Shown one piece after another: positions 11,401 to 19,013 of a stretch of 64,000 nt of DNA. How positions within the stretch are numbered: the first letter of the stretch is position 1; each line of letters begins with the position of its first letter. The position numbers were made by a program, and so were the translations under genes. Source of the DNA: Chitinophagaceae bacterium (lineage in GTDB: Bacteria > Bacteroidota > Bacteroidia > Chitinophagales > Chitinophagaceae); NCBI GenBank assembly GCA_016702745.1, contig JADJDJ010000002.1, forward strand, positions 434,001 to 498,000, in the 5' to 3' direction. Below the pieces are notes generated by a model. The model searched no databases, was not told where the DNA came from, and worked only from the letters and a program-made list of their open reading frames with translations.

Positions 11401-11617
11401 CTTTGGATTACAGCGCGCCTTCAAAATGGCAGGTGTTAAAAAAATGATCGTCAGCCTCTGGCAGGTGCCCGATAAAGAAACCGCCGAACTGATGACCGCC
11501 TTTTACAGCTATTGGCTGAAAGAAAAAACCATCAACGAAGCTTTTGCACAGGCACAGGCAGAGATGCGGAAGAAATATAGTCCGTATTATTGGGCGGCTT
11601 TTGTGCTGGTGGAATAA
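8486..11617 (+). CDS. Secreted TPR-CHAT domain protein (caspase-like), copy 2
   Basis: 1043 residues from the ATG at 8486. This start gives a clean signal peptide (MKK, hydrophobic core, ending SFG); an upstream TTG at 8468 only adds a poor extension. The repeat region is TPR-like and shorter than in copy 1. The CHAT domain keeps the dyad: His880 in HIATHGFF and Cys959 in LSACETALG. The repeat regions of the two copies are strongly diverged, while the C-terminal 70 residues are nearly identical, including synonymous sites. Likely an exported cysteine peptidase or a regulator with a partner recognised by the repeats; the target is unknown. Confidence 0.88.
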   Translation: MKKNLKGYLLYLLLFFTENSFGQNLQQLNDSLVFCVTKGDFGKALYYGEKMKPFMHLDSGMGVEYKKGYWWSMATCYKQLGKKQELIESLLFLEKWFMDAGKTGHPDFAMVCNEAGFYYAGIKEYFKAEQYWNKSRTVLKNQDEGANTSYVAVTNHLAVLLRDQKKYDRSGLLFEEAIQKAKKGGFYKDIAEVIFNLAKLKILQGRYGEASDLLFDILLNGNNFSGITDRLLVDIATELGIIQNEMGLFLSAHSILRNTSIQVNKNYGQYNPDFYRLMLILGDICLANHKTDEALYYYTYSYNTAIRVFGDKSPETINTRVARAKLLNNTLHPEIALDTLGEVYHMMKSMNPDSSGSLFYSYFLERGKTHLLLKEYALADSFFNKAKEFAKAQVGYPAAYIEVLNNTAVLYARQGDTFRAGIAISEIVSLQSKHLPRRHPAIDKQWERSVLLSEEMGAQDVVAGYLMAYSGTKVAHIRELFNFFSEYEKNNFLDKNVSLLEHINSSAYNYNTTDEIYLETRYLMNAALKSLTLSDTYRMLQDARGSKDPGIISRLHKMDSLKTWLKYQYSLPATKRSKELDWVRLQSDFLEKSLRKDLNKSNQQDAFEADFEINAYKKNLAPDEAAIEFVRFRLRTNRWTDSIMYGAYILKKNETMPQFIPLFEEKQLQKIFDSAGTTATSMVSKFYRGGDIKNKSTAAALGAELYKLTWRPLEPYLSGISKVSYAPAGKLYSIAFHALPVDSGRTLMDKYTLQQYTSTRQVALRKQDEQSKKIKSITLFGDAAFAADSVIIRRSKEIDQEKAPSSNITSAERGTRGGNWASLPGTADEVKKIRSVFEKSLPPGEAGQIITRTFTQKNATEENLKALSGQSPYVLHIATHGFFLPEPRLKARSNNDFGNENSYNLADDPLLRSGLIFAGGNYAWSGKTPIEGIEDGIATAYEISQLNLSNTELVVLSACETALGDVKGSEGVFGLQRAFKMAGVKKMIVSLWQVPDKETAELMTAFYSYWLKEKTINEAFAQAQAEMRKKYSPYYWAAFVLVE

Positions 11618-11659
11618 AATAAGGAGATTGGATTCAGTTTATTTTAAAATCGTATAATA

Positions 11660-12307
11660 ATGAAAAAAACAGGTTTAGTATTTGTATTAGTTTGTTTACA
11701 GTCATGTCTCAACGCTCAATACGGCAGTGTGGCCGTTTTTGAAAACGGGGCCGATCAGAAAATAAAAAGGGTCAGGATATTTCCGGTCAAATGTACCGTG
11801 ACCAGCATGCACGATTCTGCGTACCGGAATGTAAAAAGGAGTATGAATGCATATATGCATTTGGACGGAACACTCGTGTCTACAAAGTTCTATATTCCTT
11901 TCACGGCTTTTGAAGGGGCAAAGAAATTTGCCATTGATGAATACATTGGAAAGAAAGATGCAAAAAAAGTAATTTTCATCAACGAGTCGGAGGAAATCCT
12001 GCTGGATTACAGCGGAAATGTGGTATCCTCGAACAGGCAGCAAAAACCAATTGGGGTGATGGTGATTTACTATGGCGATTACAGCAAAACCAAAGAGGGG
12101 TTAGCACTCAATTCAGCTTATGGATACACGATTTACGGGAAGCCCGGTTTTGATGAGCGGCAAGTCGCCACTACATTAGCCGCAAAAGTGCTGGGTAGTA
12201 CCAATTTCACCTACGAATGGCTGCCCGGTAAAACCATGGAATATGCCAAAGGAAAAGTAGACAAAGCAATTATCTTCAGGGATAATGGAGATTACAAGGT
12301 GAATTGA
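11660..12307 (+). CDS. Secreted hypothetical protein next to CHAT genes
   Basis: 215 residues with an N-terminal signal sequence (MKKTGLVFVLVCLQSCLNAQ). The Cys before LNAQ makes a lipoprotein possible, although the cleavage looks more like a standard signal peptidase I site. The rest is mixed alpha/beta with no motif I recognise. It lies 42 bases after the second CHAT gene on the same strand and ends at a strong terminator, so it is probably the last gene of the CHAT transcription unit and could be a partner or substrate. That link is inferred from position only. Confidence 0.65.
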   Translation: MKKTGLVFVLVCLQSCLNAQYGSVAVFENGADQKIKRVRIFPVKCTVTSMHDSAYRNVKRSMNAYMHLDGTLVSTKFYIPFTAFEGAKKFAIDEYIGKKDAKKVIFINESEEILLDYSGNVVSSNRQQKPIGVMVIYYGDYSKTKEGLALNSAYGYTIYGKPGFDERQVATTLAAKVLGSTNFTYEWLPGKTMEYAKGKVDKAIIFRDNGDYKVN

Positions 12308-12363
12308 CAATGTGATTTTTTCAGTACAATCAATACTTCGGACATTCAATCAACGATAATAAA

Positions 12364-12396
12364 AAACCCGGACTATTTAAAAGTCCGGGTTTCAAT
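12364..12396. terminator. Rho-independent terminator
   Basis: An 11-bp stem (AAACCCGGACT with AGTCCGGGTTT) with a 7-base loop is flanked by A and T runs. It lies between convergent genes and can serve both the CHAT unit and the Nfu gene. Confidence 0.85.
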
Positions 12397-12412
12397 TTTT
12401 AGCTTAATATTT

Positions 12413-13009
12413 TTATTCTGCTTCCGCCACCACTTCCTTTACCTCGGGAATCATTCTTTTCATCATTCCCTCAATACCCGCTTTCAGGGTGATCATGGAG
12501 GAAGGGCAGCCACTGCAGGATCCCTGCATCATCAGGTTCACCACACCGTCTTCATAACTTCTGAACTGAATCGCACCTCCATCCATTTCAACGGCAGGAC
12601 GAACATAATTATCCAGTAATTCTTTGATTCTTTTTACCACATCATCATCATCGGCCGCCACTTCATTACTACTGGTTTGTTTGACAGCCGCCAGCTCTTC
12701 TTCATTGATCACCGGCTTGCCTTCTTCCAGGTAGTCTTTCAGAAACTGACGTACAGAAGGAATCACATCGTTCCAGTCAGTTTCACCCGTCTTGGTCAGC
12801 GTCACAAAATTGCTGGCAATAAACACGGCTTTGATAAAAGGGAAACCAAAAAGCTCAACAGCCAAAGGTGAAGGCTTGGCAGTTTCTGCATCCGGAAAAT
12901 CAATGCTCTTGCCCGGATACAACAATTTATTGGCCACAAACTTCATGGTCTCGGGATTGGGCGTCATCTCCGTATAAATGCTGATAATGGGATTACCTGT
13001 CTTGATCAT
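12413..13009 (-). CDS. NifU/Nfu-type Fe-S cluster carrier protein
   Basis: 199 residues in two domains. The N-terminal Nfu domain opens ISIYTEMTPNPETMKF, typical of the scaffold-associated family. The C-terminal NifU domain carries GSCSGCPSS, whose CxxC pair binds a transferable Fe-S cluster between two monomers. This is the arrangement of mitochondrial-type NFU1 proteins, which hand 4Fe-4S clusters to client enzymes in the cytosol. An ATG three codons upstream at 13018 is also possible. The start at 13009 gives the usual N-terminus. Confidence 0.9.
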   Translation of the reverse strand: MIKTGNPIISIYTEMTPNPETMKFVANKLLYPGKSIDFPDAETAKPSPLAVELFGFPFIKAVFIASNFVTLTKTGETDWNDVIPSVRQFLKDYLEEGKPVINEEELAAVKQTSSNEVAADDDDVVKRIKELLDNYVRPAVEMDGGAIQFRSYEDGVVNLMMQGSCSGCPSSMITLKAGIEGMMKRMIPEVKEVVAEAE

Positions 13010-13155
13010 AATATGCAAAATTTATGTCCTTTCCGGCTATCAGGCCGGCGGATATACAAAATTAACGAAACTGACGGGGGATTGTTTACGAACTAAGGAA
13101 AGCTGCATTTTGGTCTTTACCCTGATTCAGCCCTTAAACACTGAAAAAGAAGGGC

Positions 13156-13878
13156 TTATTCCCTGAATTTCCCGGTTTTCTTGAGGTAGCGGACGAGGAT
13201 ATACAGCAGGACCAATAAACCCAGGAAGATGCCCAGCAGCAGGTTTCTGCAATCTTTATCATAACCACTGAACTGCGGATAATTCAGCAACAGGAGTAAA
13301 ACAATACCACAGAGCCAGATAAACTGGGTGGTATGCTCCTTTAAAATCCAGCGCTTCCAGTTAAACTGCATACTGCGAAGGGTGGCAGATAAACCAGCGA
13401 TACGGGGAAACCAGCGATTGACTTTTTTACAGTATTCATCAAAGCCCGGACCGAATTTGCCACGCAGAAAGTTCTCCTCTGCCAAAACTATGGCCTGATA
13501 AATGAACAGGAAAACAGGAATCATGATGGCTACATAGAATAACGAATTCGCAAGGATACCTACTCCAAGTAACATCAGAATATTGCCCACATACAAAGGA
13601 TTACGGCAATGATTGAAAATGCCTTCCGTCACCAGCCCTTCTGCATAAGGCTTACCTTCTTTTCCCCCGCGTACAATATAAGCCAGTCCGATTGTGAGTC
13701 CGCGGATCAGCTGACCCAGACAGGTAATGAATAAACCAATCGCCACCGGCCATATATAATAGGTACTGCCAAATTGCGACGGAGAAAACAGGGGCCAGGA
13801 AGGAATAAACAGGGCACCGTAAAAAAGGATAAAGATCCAGTTACGATACTTGAAGAAGAAATTGCCTATGCTTACCAT
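13156..13878 (-). CDS. Isoprenylcysteine/phospholipid methyltransferase-like membrane protein
   Basis: 240 residues with five to six hydrophobic segments. The signature of the ICMT/PEMT-type membrane methyltransferase family is clear: RNPLYVGNILMLLG followed about 50 residues later by EENFLRGKFGPGFDEY. Such proteins bind S-adenosylmethionine at the cytoplasmic face of the inner membrane and methylate lipid-like or small hydrophobic substrates. A C-terminal extension with two further hydrophobic segments (about residues 185-230) follows the catalytic module. The substrate is unknown. It shares orientation with cmoA upstream but lies 139 bases away. Confidence 0.8.
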   Translation of the reverse strand: MVSIGNFFFKYRNWIFILFYGALFIPSWPLFSPSQFGSTYYIWPVAIGLFITCLGQLIRGLTIGLAYIVRGGKEGKPYAEGLVTEGIFNHCRNPLYVGNILMLLGVGILANSLFYVAIMIPVFLFIYQAIVLAEENFLRGKFGPGFDEYCKKVNRWFPRIAGLSATLRSMQFNWKRWILKEHTTQFIWLCGIVLLLLLNYPQFSGYDKDCRNLLLGIFLGLLVLLYILVRYLKKTGKFRE

Positions 13879-14016
13879 TAGTAGGAGATAAAAATCAATA
13901 TAAAAGATACAAGAAACAAAAAAAATTCAAGCGCAAAATGAAAATAAGGTCCGGTGAAGGGGTGTTTTTAGTTTTTAACGTTGGTATTTATTTGGTTCTT
14001 GCTTCTTCGGTTCTTT

Positions 14017-14751
14017 TCATTTTTTTGTAGCAATAATCCCCGCAAAATTGTACCACTTAAAAAACACTTCACAATGACTGAATCCCTGATCTCTCAGCAA
14101 AGAAATGTTTTCACTTAACTTATAAGGGACCAGCACATTTTCCAGCGCTTCCCTTTTCTGGGAGATTTCCATTTCGCTGTAACTGTTGCGGCGTTTGTAA
14201 TTATAATAATAGTCAATAAAATCACGGTTGAAATTGCTTTCCTCCGCCAGGATTTTTTCCACCAGGATCAATACACCACCCGGATTGAGACCATCATAAA
14301 TATCTTTTAAAACCTTTTCTCTGTAAATGGGGCGAACAAATTGCAGGGTCAGACAAAGCACCACCACGGAAGCGTTTTCAATTTTTACCCCATGAGCCAG
14401 ATCGGCACAACGCAATTCATAAGGACGGGAAAAACCCAGTTCCATCAGCTTGGATTTGCATTTGTCCAGCATTTCCTGGGAATCATCAATCCCGATAAAG
14501 CGGATTTGCTGATCCACCATGGTGTTCATACCAATCATGGTGGTACCGGTGGAACAACCCAGATCGTAAACAAAACTTCCCTCGGCCGCATGATTGGCCG
14601 ATAGTTCCGCCATCATCCGCTGGATCTCCCCGTAGAAAGGAACCGAACGGTTGACCATATCATCAAAAACCTTAGCCACATTGGCGCCAAACTTAAAATC
14701 GCTGGCTTTTTCTATCTCATCCCGGAAGACTTCATCTTTGCCCATAGACAT
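14017..14751 (-). CDS. cmoA: Carboxy-S-adenosyl-L-methionine synthase CmoA
   Basis: 244 residues matching Escherichia coli CmoA along their length as I recall it: FDDMVNRSVPFY, VYDLGCSTGTT, ENASVVVLCLTLQF, GLNPGGVLILVEK, and YSEMEISQKREALENVL. CmoA converts S-adenosylmethionine plus prephenate to carboxy-SAM, the donor used by CmoB to make 5-oxyacetic-acid-modified uridine at the tRNA wobble position. No cmoB is present in this window. A second ATG at 14745 is an equally plausible start. Confidence 0.92.
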   Translation of the reverse strand: MSMGKDEVFRDEIEKASDFKFGANVAKVFDDMVNRSVPFYGEIQRMMAELSANHAAEGSFVYDLGCSTGTTMIGMNTMVDQQIRFIGIDDSQEMLDKCKSKLMELGFSRPYELRCADLAHGVKIENASVVVLCLTLQFVRPIYREKVLKDIYDGLNPGGVLILVEKILAEESNFNRDFIDYYYNYKRRNSYSEMEISQKREALENVLVPYKLSENISLLRDQGFSHCEVFFKWYNFAGIIATKK

Positions 14752-14882
14752 TTATTAAGTGCTGCAAATTAAATCTATTTCCCGGCAAGAAGAAAAGTTA
14801 ATAGGTTTGCGCCCTGCTATGGAAAACCAACGCCCGTTTCTTTATCAACCCCTCAACATCTAAACTTCTCAACCCCTCAACT

Positions 14883-15239
14883 ATGAATAAAATCTACCAC
14901 CTCGGCAATTGCACCACCTGCCAGGCCATTATAAAAGAAACCGGTGCAGACAAGGCCGGACTAACCATGCAGGATATTAAGTTTGAAAAGATCACCCCCG
15001 CACAGCTGGATGAAATGAAGAAAATGACCGGTAGCTATGAGGCCCTGTTCAGCCGCCGCGCACTCAAATACAAGGAACTTGGTCTGAAGGATAAAAAACT
15101 GGAAGAAAAGGATTACCGGAAATACATCCTCGAAGAATATACATTTCTGAAAAGACCGGTCACCATTCTGGGCAAACAGATTTTTGTGGGGAATGATAAG
15201 AAAACAGTCGCCGCATTAAAGGATGCGCTGGCCGGATAA
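14883..15239 (+). CDS. ArsC/Spx-family thioredoxin-fold protein
   Basis: 118 residues with a CTTC motif at residues 10-13 after a short beta strand, as in arsenate reductase ArsC and Spx relatives. The later LFSRRALKYKELGL and FLKRPVTILGKQIFVG segments match the family core. The length is normal. Most chromosomal members without an ars operon are of uncertain function, and no arsenic genes are nearby, so a redox or stress role is as likely as arsenate reduction. It ends 9 bases before the convergent transporter gene. Confidence 0.85.
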   Translation: MNKIYHLGNCTTCQAIIKETGADKAGLTMQDIKFEKITPAQLDEMKKMTGSYEALFSRRALKYKELGLKDKKLEEKDYRKYILEEYTFLKRPVTILGKQIFVGNDKKTVAALKDALAG

Positions 15240-15248
15240 ACTAACCGG

Positions 15249-16919
15249 CTACATCAATAGCAGGATCAGTATCTGTGCCGCCACAATCCGCAGGATCATG
15301 GTAAAGGGATAAACCGTGGCATAAGTCACCGAAGGAATATCACTATTGGTCAGCTTACTCGCAAAGGCAAGTGCAGGAGGATCGGTAGAAGAGCCGGCCA
15401 GCAATCCGCATATTTCAAAAAAAGTCTTGCGGAAATATTTCCGCGCTATAATCCCGAATAATAATAAAGGAACAATGGTAATAAGGAGTCCCATCCCGAT
15501 CCAGGTCCATCCCCTTCCATCTGCAAATGCAACCGGCAGGTTATGACCACTTCCCAAACCCACACTGGCCAGGAACAAACTGATTCCCAGTTCGCGAATC
15601 ATCAGGTTGGCACTGTTGGTGGTATAATTATTCAGGTAAAACAGATTCCCAAAACGACTCAGGGTTAATGCAATAATTAAAGGTCCTCCTGCCATTCCCA
15701 GTTTCACCGCTACCGGTACATTGGGAAAATGAAAAGGAATACTGCCCAGGATCACTCCAAGCACTATACCCATAAAGATGGGAGCCAGATCGGGCAGTTC
15801 CAGTTTTTTCAGGGAATTACCCAGGGCCTTTGTCGCCATTTTTATACCATCTTCTGTACCCACCACTTTTACAGTATCACCCAATTGAAGAAACATATCA
15901 CCATGCGGTACCATTTCAATACCGGCCCTGTTTAAACGGGTAAAAGTAAAATCATGCTGGTGCAATTCCGGCTGATCTCCCAAACGTCGGTGCGTCACTT
16001 CTGCGCGGGTGACCAGGATCTGTCTGGATAAAAGACTGCTATCCTTCGCCGCCTTGAGATCCAGTTCGCTTACAGGTCCCACCAGTAAACGCAGATCATC
16101 CATCTCATGCCGGGAAGCAACAATGAGCAATACATCATTTTCTGCCAGGATCAGATCAGGAGTGGGGGTAATAATTTCATGCTGATGATACATTCTTGAT
16201 ACCACCACCGGCTCTTTCAGCATGTCAAATAAACGGCGGAGGGGTTGCCCAATCAGTAATTTGTTTTCCAGTTTCAGGTGTACGGATACCGGACGATTGG
16301 CACGCAACACACCCAGTTTGCGATGCAGCTCCTGTTCTTTTTCGATTGATACCCCGAATATTTTTTTCAGTAATAATATCGCCCCAATGATGCCGAAAAC
16401 ACCCAATGGATATGTAACTGCATAGGCGAGGGTGATCAGGGATGGATCAGCCACACTCGCATGCAAGTCAGACACGGCGGCCTGTGCAGCAGCCAGTCCC
16501 GGTGTATTGGTCACAGATCCGCTCATCACACCGGCCATGACTGCAATATTGTTTTTGCTGACTAAAAAAAGGATCACGGTAATAAGTACCCCGGTGCTTA
16601 CAATCCCAAGGGCCAGTAAGTTATTACTGGTGGCATTTTTTTTAAGCGATGCCCAGAAACCGGGGCCCACCTGCAATCCTACGGCATAAACAAATAATAC
16701 CAGTCCGAATTCCTTCAGAAAATGCAGGGTGTTTTTATCCGTCTCCAAACCGAAATAAGAGAAAATCAAACCGGCAAATAATACCCAGGTAATACCCAGT
16801 GAAACACCGGCAATCCGGAGCCGGCCCAGCCAGATACCGACAGAAATAACCAGTCCGTAAACGATCACCGTTTGCGCAATGGAAGTATGGGTAAAAAGAT
16901 CATGTAACCAGCCTGGCAT
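15249..16919 (-). CDS. AspT/YidE-type putative transporter with two RCK_C domains
   Basis: 556 residues. Two membrane halves, each with about five to six hydrophobic segments, flank a cytoplasmic middle region (about residues 205-375) that contains two TrkA-C/RCK_C-like domains. The duplicated motifs GSVTNTPGLAAA in the first half and GSSTDPPALAFA in the second are the hallmark of the aspartate:alanine exchanger family, including E. coli YidE and YbjL. The protein sits in the inner membrane. Its substrate is not predictable; RCK domains suggest control by a small ligand. Confidence 0.88.
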   Translation of the reverse strand: MPGWLHDLFTHTSIAQTVIVYGLVISVGIWLGRLRIAGVSLGITWVLFAGLIFSYFGLETDKNTLHFLKEFGLVLFVYAVGLQVGPGFWASLKKNATSNNLLALGIVSTGVLITVILFLVSKNNIAVMAGVMSGSVTNTPGLAAAQAAVSDLHASVADPSLITLAYAVTYPLGVFGIIGAILLLKKIFGVSIEKEQELHRKLGVLRANRPVSVHLKLENKLLIGQPLRRLFDMLKEPVVVSRMYHQHEIITPTPDLILAENDVLLIVASRHEMDDLRLLVGPVSELDLKAAKDSSLLSRQILVTRAEVTHRRLGDQPELHQHDFTFTRLNRAGIEMVPHGDMFLQLGDTVKVVGTEDGIKMATKALGNSLKKLELPDLAPIFMGIVLGVILGSIPFHFPNVPVAVKLGMAGGPLIIALTLSRFGNLFYLNNYTTNSANLMIRELGISLFLASVGLGSGHNLPVAFADGRGWTWIGMGLLITIVPLLLFGIIARKYFRKTFFEICGLLAGSSTDPPALAFASKLTNSDIPSVTYATVYPFTMILRIVAAQILILLLM

Positions 16920-16937
16920 AATTAAAATTTAAAGTGC

Positions 16938-16978
16938 ATCAGTATTCCCGCGGCATACAACCGCGGGAAATAACTGAT
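16938..16978. terminator. Long hairpin at the end of the PEPCK gene
   Basis: A 9-bp GC-rich stem (TTCCCGCGG with CCGCGGGAA) is extended outward by ATCAGT/ACTGAT with small internal loops. It lies just downstream of the PEPCK stop codon on the minus strand and is followed there by an A/T-rich stretch, so it probably terminates that transcript or protects its 3' end. Confidence 0.5.
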
Positions 16979-17000
16979 GTTCGCAGCAATCGGTAAAGGT

Positions 17001-18860
17001 CTATCCTCTTTCGGCTTCCATCCTCCATTTTTCCGGAGAACGCCAGAGTGCAGAGAGCAGCAGCTCCCTCATAAAGAAGATTTCTTTAGGCAATTTATCA
17101 TATGTTCTTTCAAAGAGTTCCTCATGAGAAAGCAGTTCTTTCTTACCTGCTTCCCGGTCAACCGTCATGATCTTATCAAAATCTTCTTTGCTGAAATTCT
17201 CCATGCCGGTCCAGTCCATATCTTCATAACGCGGCATCCAGCCAAGCGGACTTTCCACAGAAGAAGCCCGTCCACGGATCCTTTCCACAATCCATTTCAG
17301 TACCCTTACATTCTGACCAAATCCTGGCCACATGAATTCTCCTTTTTCATTTTTGCTGAACCAGTTCACGCCGAATATACGAGGTGCATTGGGCAAATCA
17401 CGGCCAAACTGCAGCCAGTGATTCACATAATCTCCTATATGATATCCCATAAATGGCAGCATGGCAAAAGGATCACGGCGCACTTTTCCGATTTCTCCAA
17501 ATGCAGCAGCGGTCATTTCACTTCCCATGGTCGTAGCCAGGTAAACCCCGAAATTCCAGTTGAATGACTGATACACTAACGGCACACCACTGCTTCTTCT
17601 TCCTCCGAAAATAAATCCTGAAATAGGAACACCTTTTGGATTGTCCCAATCGCTGTCAATGGCCGGGTTCTGCAAGGCCGGAGCAGTAAAACGGGAGTTG
17701 GGGTGAGCCGCGGGTTTTCCTCCCTGCGGATCCCAGGGTTTACCATGCCAGTCGGTCAGTCCTTCCGGAATTTCTTTGGTCAACCCTTCCCACCAAACAT
17801 CTTTATCCGCGGTGATGGCCACATTGGTAAAAATGGTATTTGCACGGATACTCTCCATGGCATTGGGGTTGGTTTTATAATTGGTGCCCGGCGCTACGCC
17901 AAAATAACCAGCTTCAGGATTGATGGCATACAAACAACCATCCTCACCCTTATGGATCCACGCAATATCATCTCCCACGGTACTGATTTTCCATCCTTCA
18001 AATTCTTTAGGCGGAATCATCATTGCAAAATTGGTCTTGCCACAGGCACTGGGGAAAGCGGCCGCCACATAAGTTTTTTCTTTTTCAGGTGATTCCAATC
18101 CAAGGATCAGCATATGTTCGGCCAACCAGCCTTCTTCACGTCCCATTACAGAAGCGATCCGGAGGGCAAAACATTTTTTACCCATCAGGGCATTGCCACC
18201 GTAACCACTGCCATAGGAAACAATCGTTCTTTCCTCAGGGAAATGGGAAATATATTTTACATCCGGATTGCAGGGCCAGCTGCTGTCTGCTTCTGCCTCT
18301 TTCAAAGGGGCACCAACCGTATGCAGACACTTCACGTAACCTTTGTTTTTGAGATAAGGAAGAATTTTTTCTCCCATCCTCGTCATGATGTACATGTTCA
18401 CACATACATACTCAGAGTCCGTTAACTGCACCCCGTAGCGGGAGAGCGGGGAACCAACAGGTCCCATACAGAAAGGAATCACATACATGGTCCTTCCTTT
18501 CATACAACCCTGCATCAATCCTTCCAGGATTTTTTTCATCGCTACCGGCTCCATCCAGTTATTGGTAGGTCCGGCATCTTCTTTTCTTAAACTACAGATA
18601 AAGGTTTTGTCTTCCACACGTGCCACATCACTGGGGTCGCTGAAGCAGGCAAAACTATTGGGTCTTTTTTCCGGGTTCAGAGGAATAAATGTGCCTTTCT
18701 GCACCAGTAACTGGCAAAGCTGGTCATACTCTTCTTTGGATCCATCGCACCAGTGTACTTTATCTGCAGCACAATAAGTAGCAATTTGTTGTACCCATGT
18801 TTCCAGCTCTGCACGGGCAGGAGCGGTTTCCATGGCAAGAAATGGAGTCTTGGCTGACAT
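17001..18860 (-). CDS. pckG: Phosphoenolpyruvate carboxykinase (GTP)
   Basis: 619 residues, the normal length of GTP-dependent PEPCK. The phosphate-binding loop FPSACGKTN (about residue 267), the metal and substrate motifs around YGGNALMGKKC and GDDIAWI, and the GRRSSGVPLVY and NFGVYLATTMGSE segments are all present. The enzyme interconverts oxaloacetate plus GTP with phosphoenolpyruvate plus CO2 in the cytosol and is the entry step of gluconeogenesis. It is followed by a hairpin and preceded by a 153-base intergenic region, so it is probably transcribed alone. Confidence 0.97.
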   Translation of the reverse strand: MSAKTPFLAMETAPARAELETWVQQIATYCAADKVHWCDGSKEEYDQLCQLLVQKGTFIPLNPEKRPNSFACFSDPSDVARVEDKTFICSLRKEDAGPTNNWMEPVAMKKILEGLMQGCMKGRTMYVIPFCMGPVGSPLSRYGVQLTDSEYVCVNMYIMTRMGEKILPYLKNKGYVKCLHTVGAPLKEAEADSSWPCNPDVKYISHFPEERTIVSYGSGYGGNALMGKKCFALRIASVMGREEGWLAEHMLILGLESPEKEKTYVAAAFPSACGKTNFAMMIPPKEFEGWKISTVGDDIAWIHKGEDGCLYAINPEAGYFGVAPGTNYKTNPNAMESIRANTIFTNVAITADKDVWWEGLTKEIPEGLTDWHGKPWDPQGGKPAAHPNSRFTAPALQNPAIDSDWDNPKGVPISGFIFGGRRSSGVPLVYQSFNWNFGVYLATTMGSEMTAAAFGEIGKVRRDPFAMLPFMGYHIGDYVNHWLQFGRDLPNAPRIFGVNWFSKNEKGEFMWPGFGQNVRVLKWIVERIRGRASSVESPLGWMPRYEDMDWTGMENFSKEDFDKIMTVDREAGKKELLSHEELFERTYDKLPKEIFFMRELLLSALWRSPEKWRMEAERG

Positions 18861-19013
18861 AAAAAATGTTTTAATGAATCAAAAAATAGGCGGGCAATCG
18901 CGGGTATCAGGGATGGCAGAAATCGGAAGAGTGTAAAGTTCCGGTGATCAGCACCCTGTTACAATGCCCTATATCATCCTTCGGCATGATAATAATTAGT
19001 GTTAGCGTACGGC

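Noticed and set aside
4483..11617. Type III-E CRISPR Craspase (TPR-CHAT next to an effector)
   Set aside because: Both CHAT proteins carry signal peptides and there is no CRISPR array, Cas gene or gRAMP-like gene in the window, so they are not CRISPR components.
14883..15239. Arsenic resistance locus
   Set aside because: Only an ArsC/Spx-like protein is present; there is no arsB, acr3 or arsR gene nearby.
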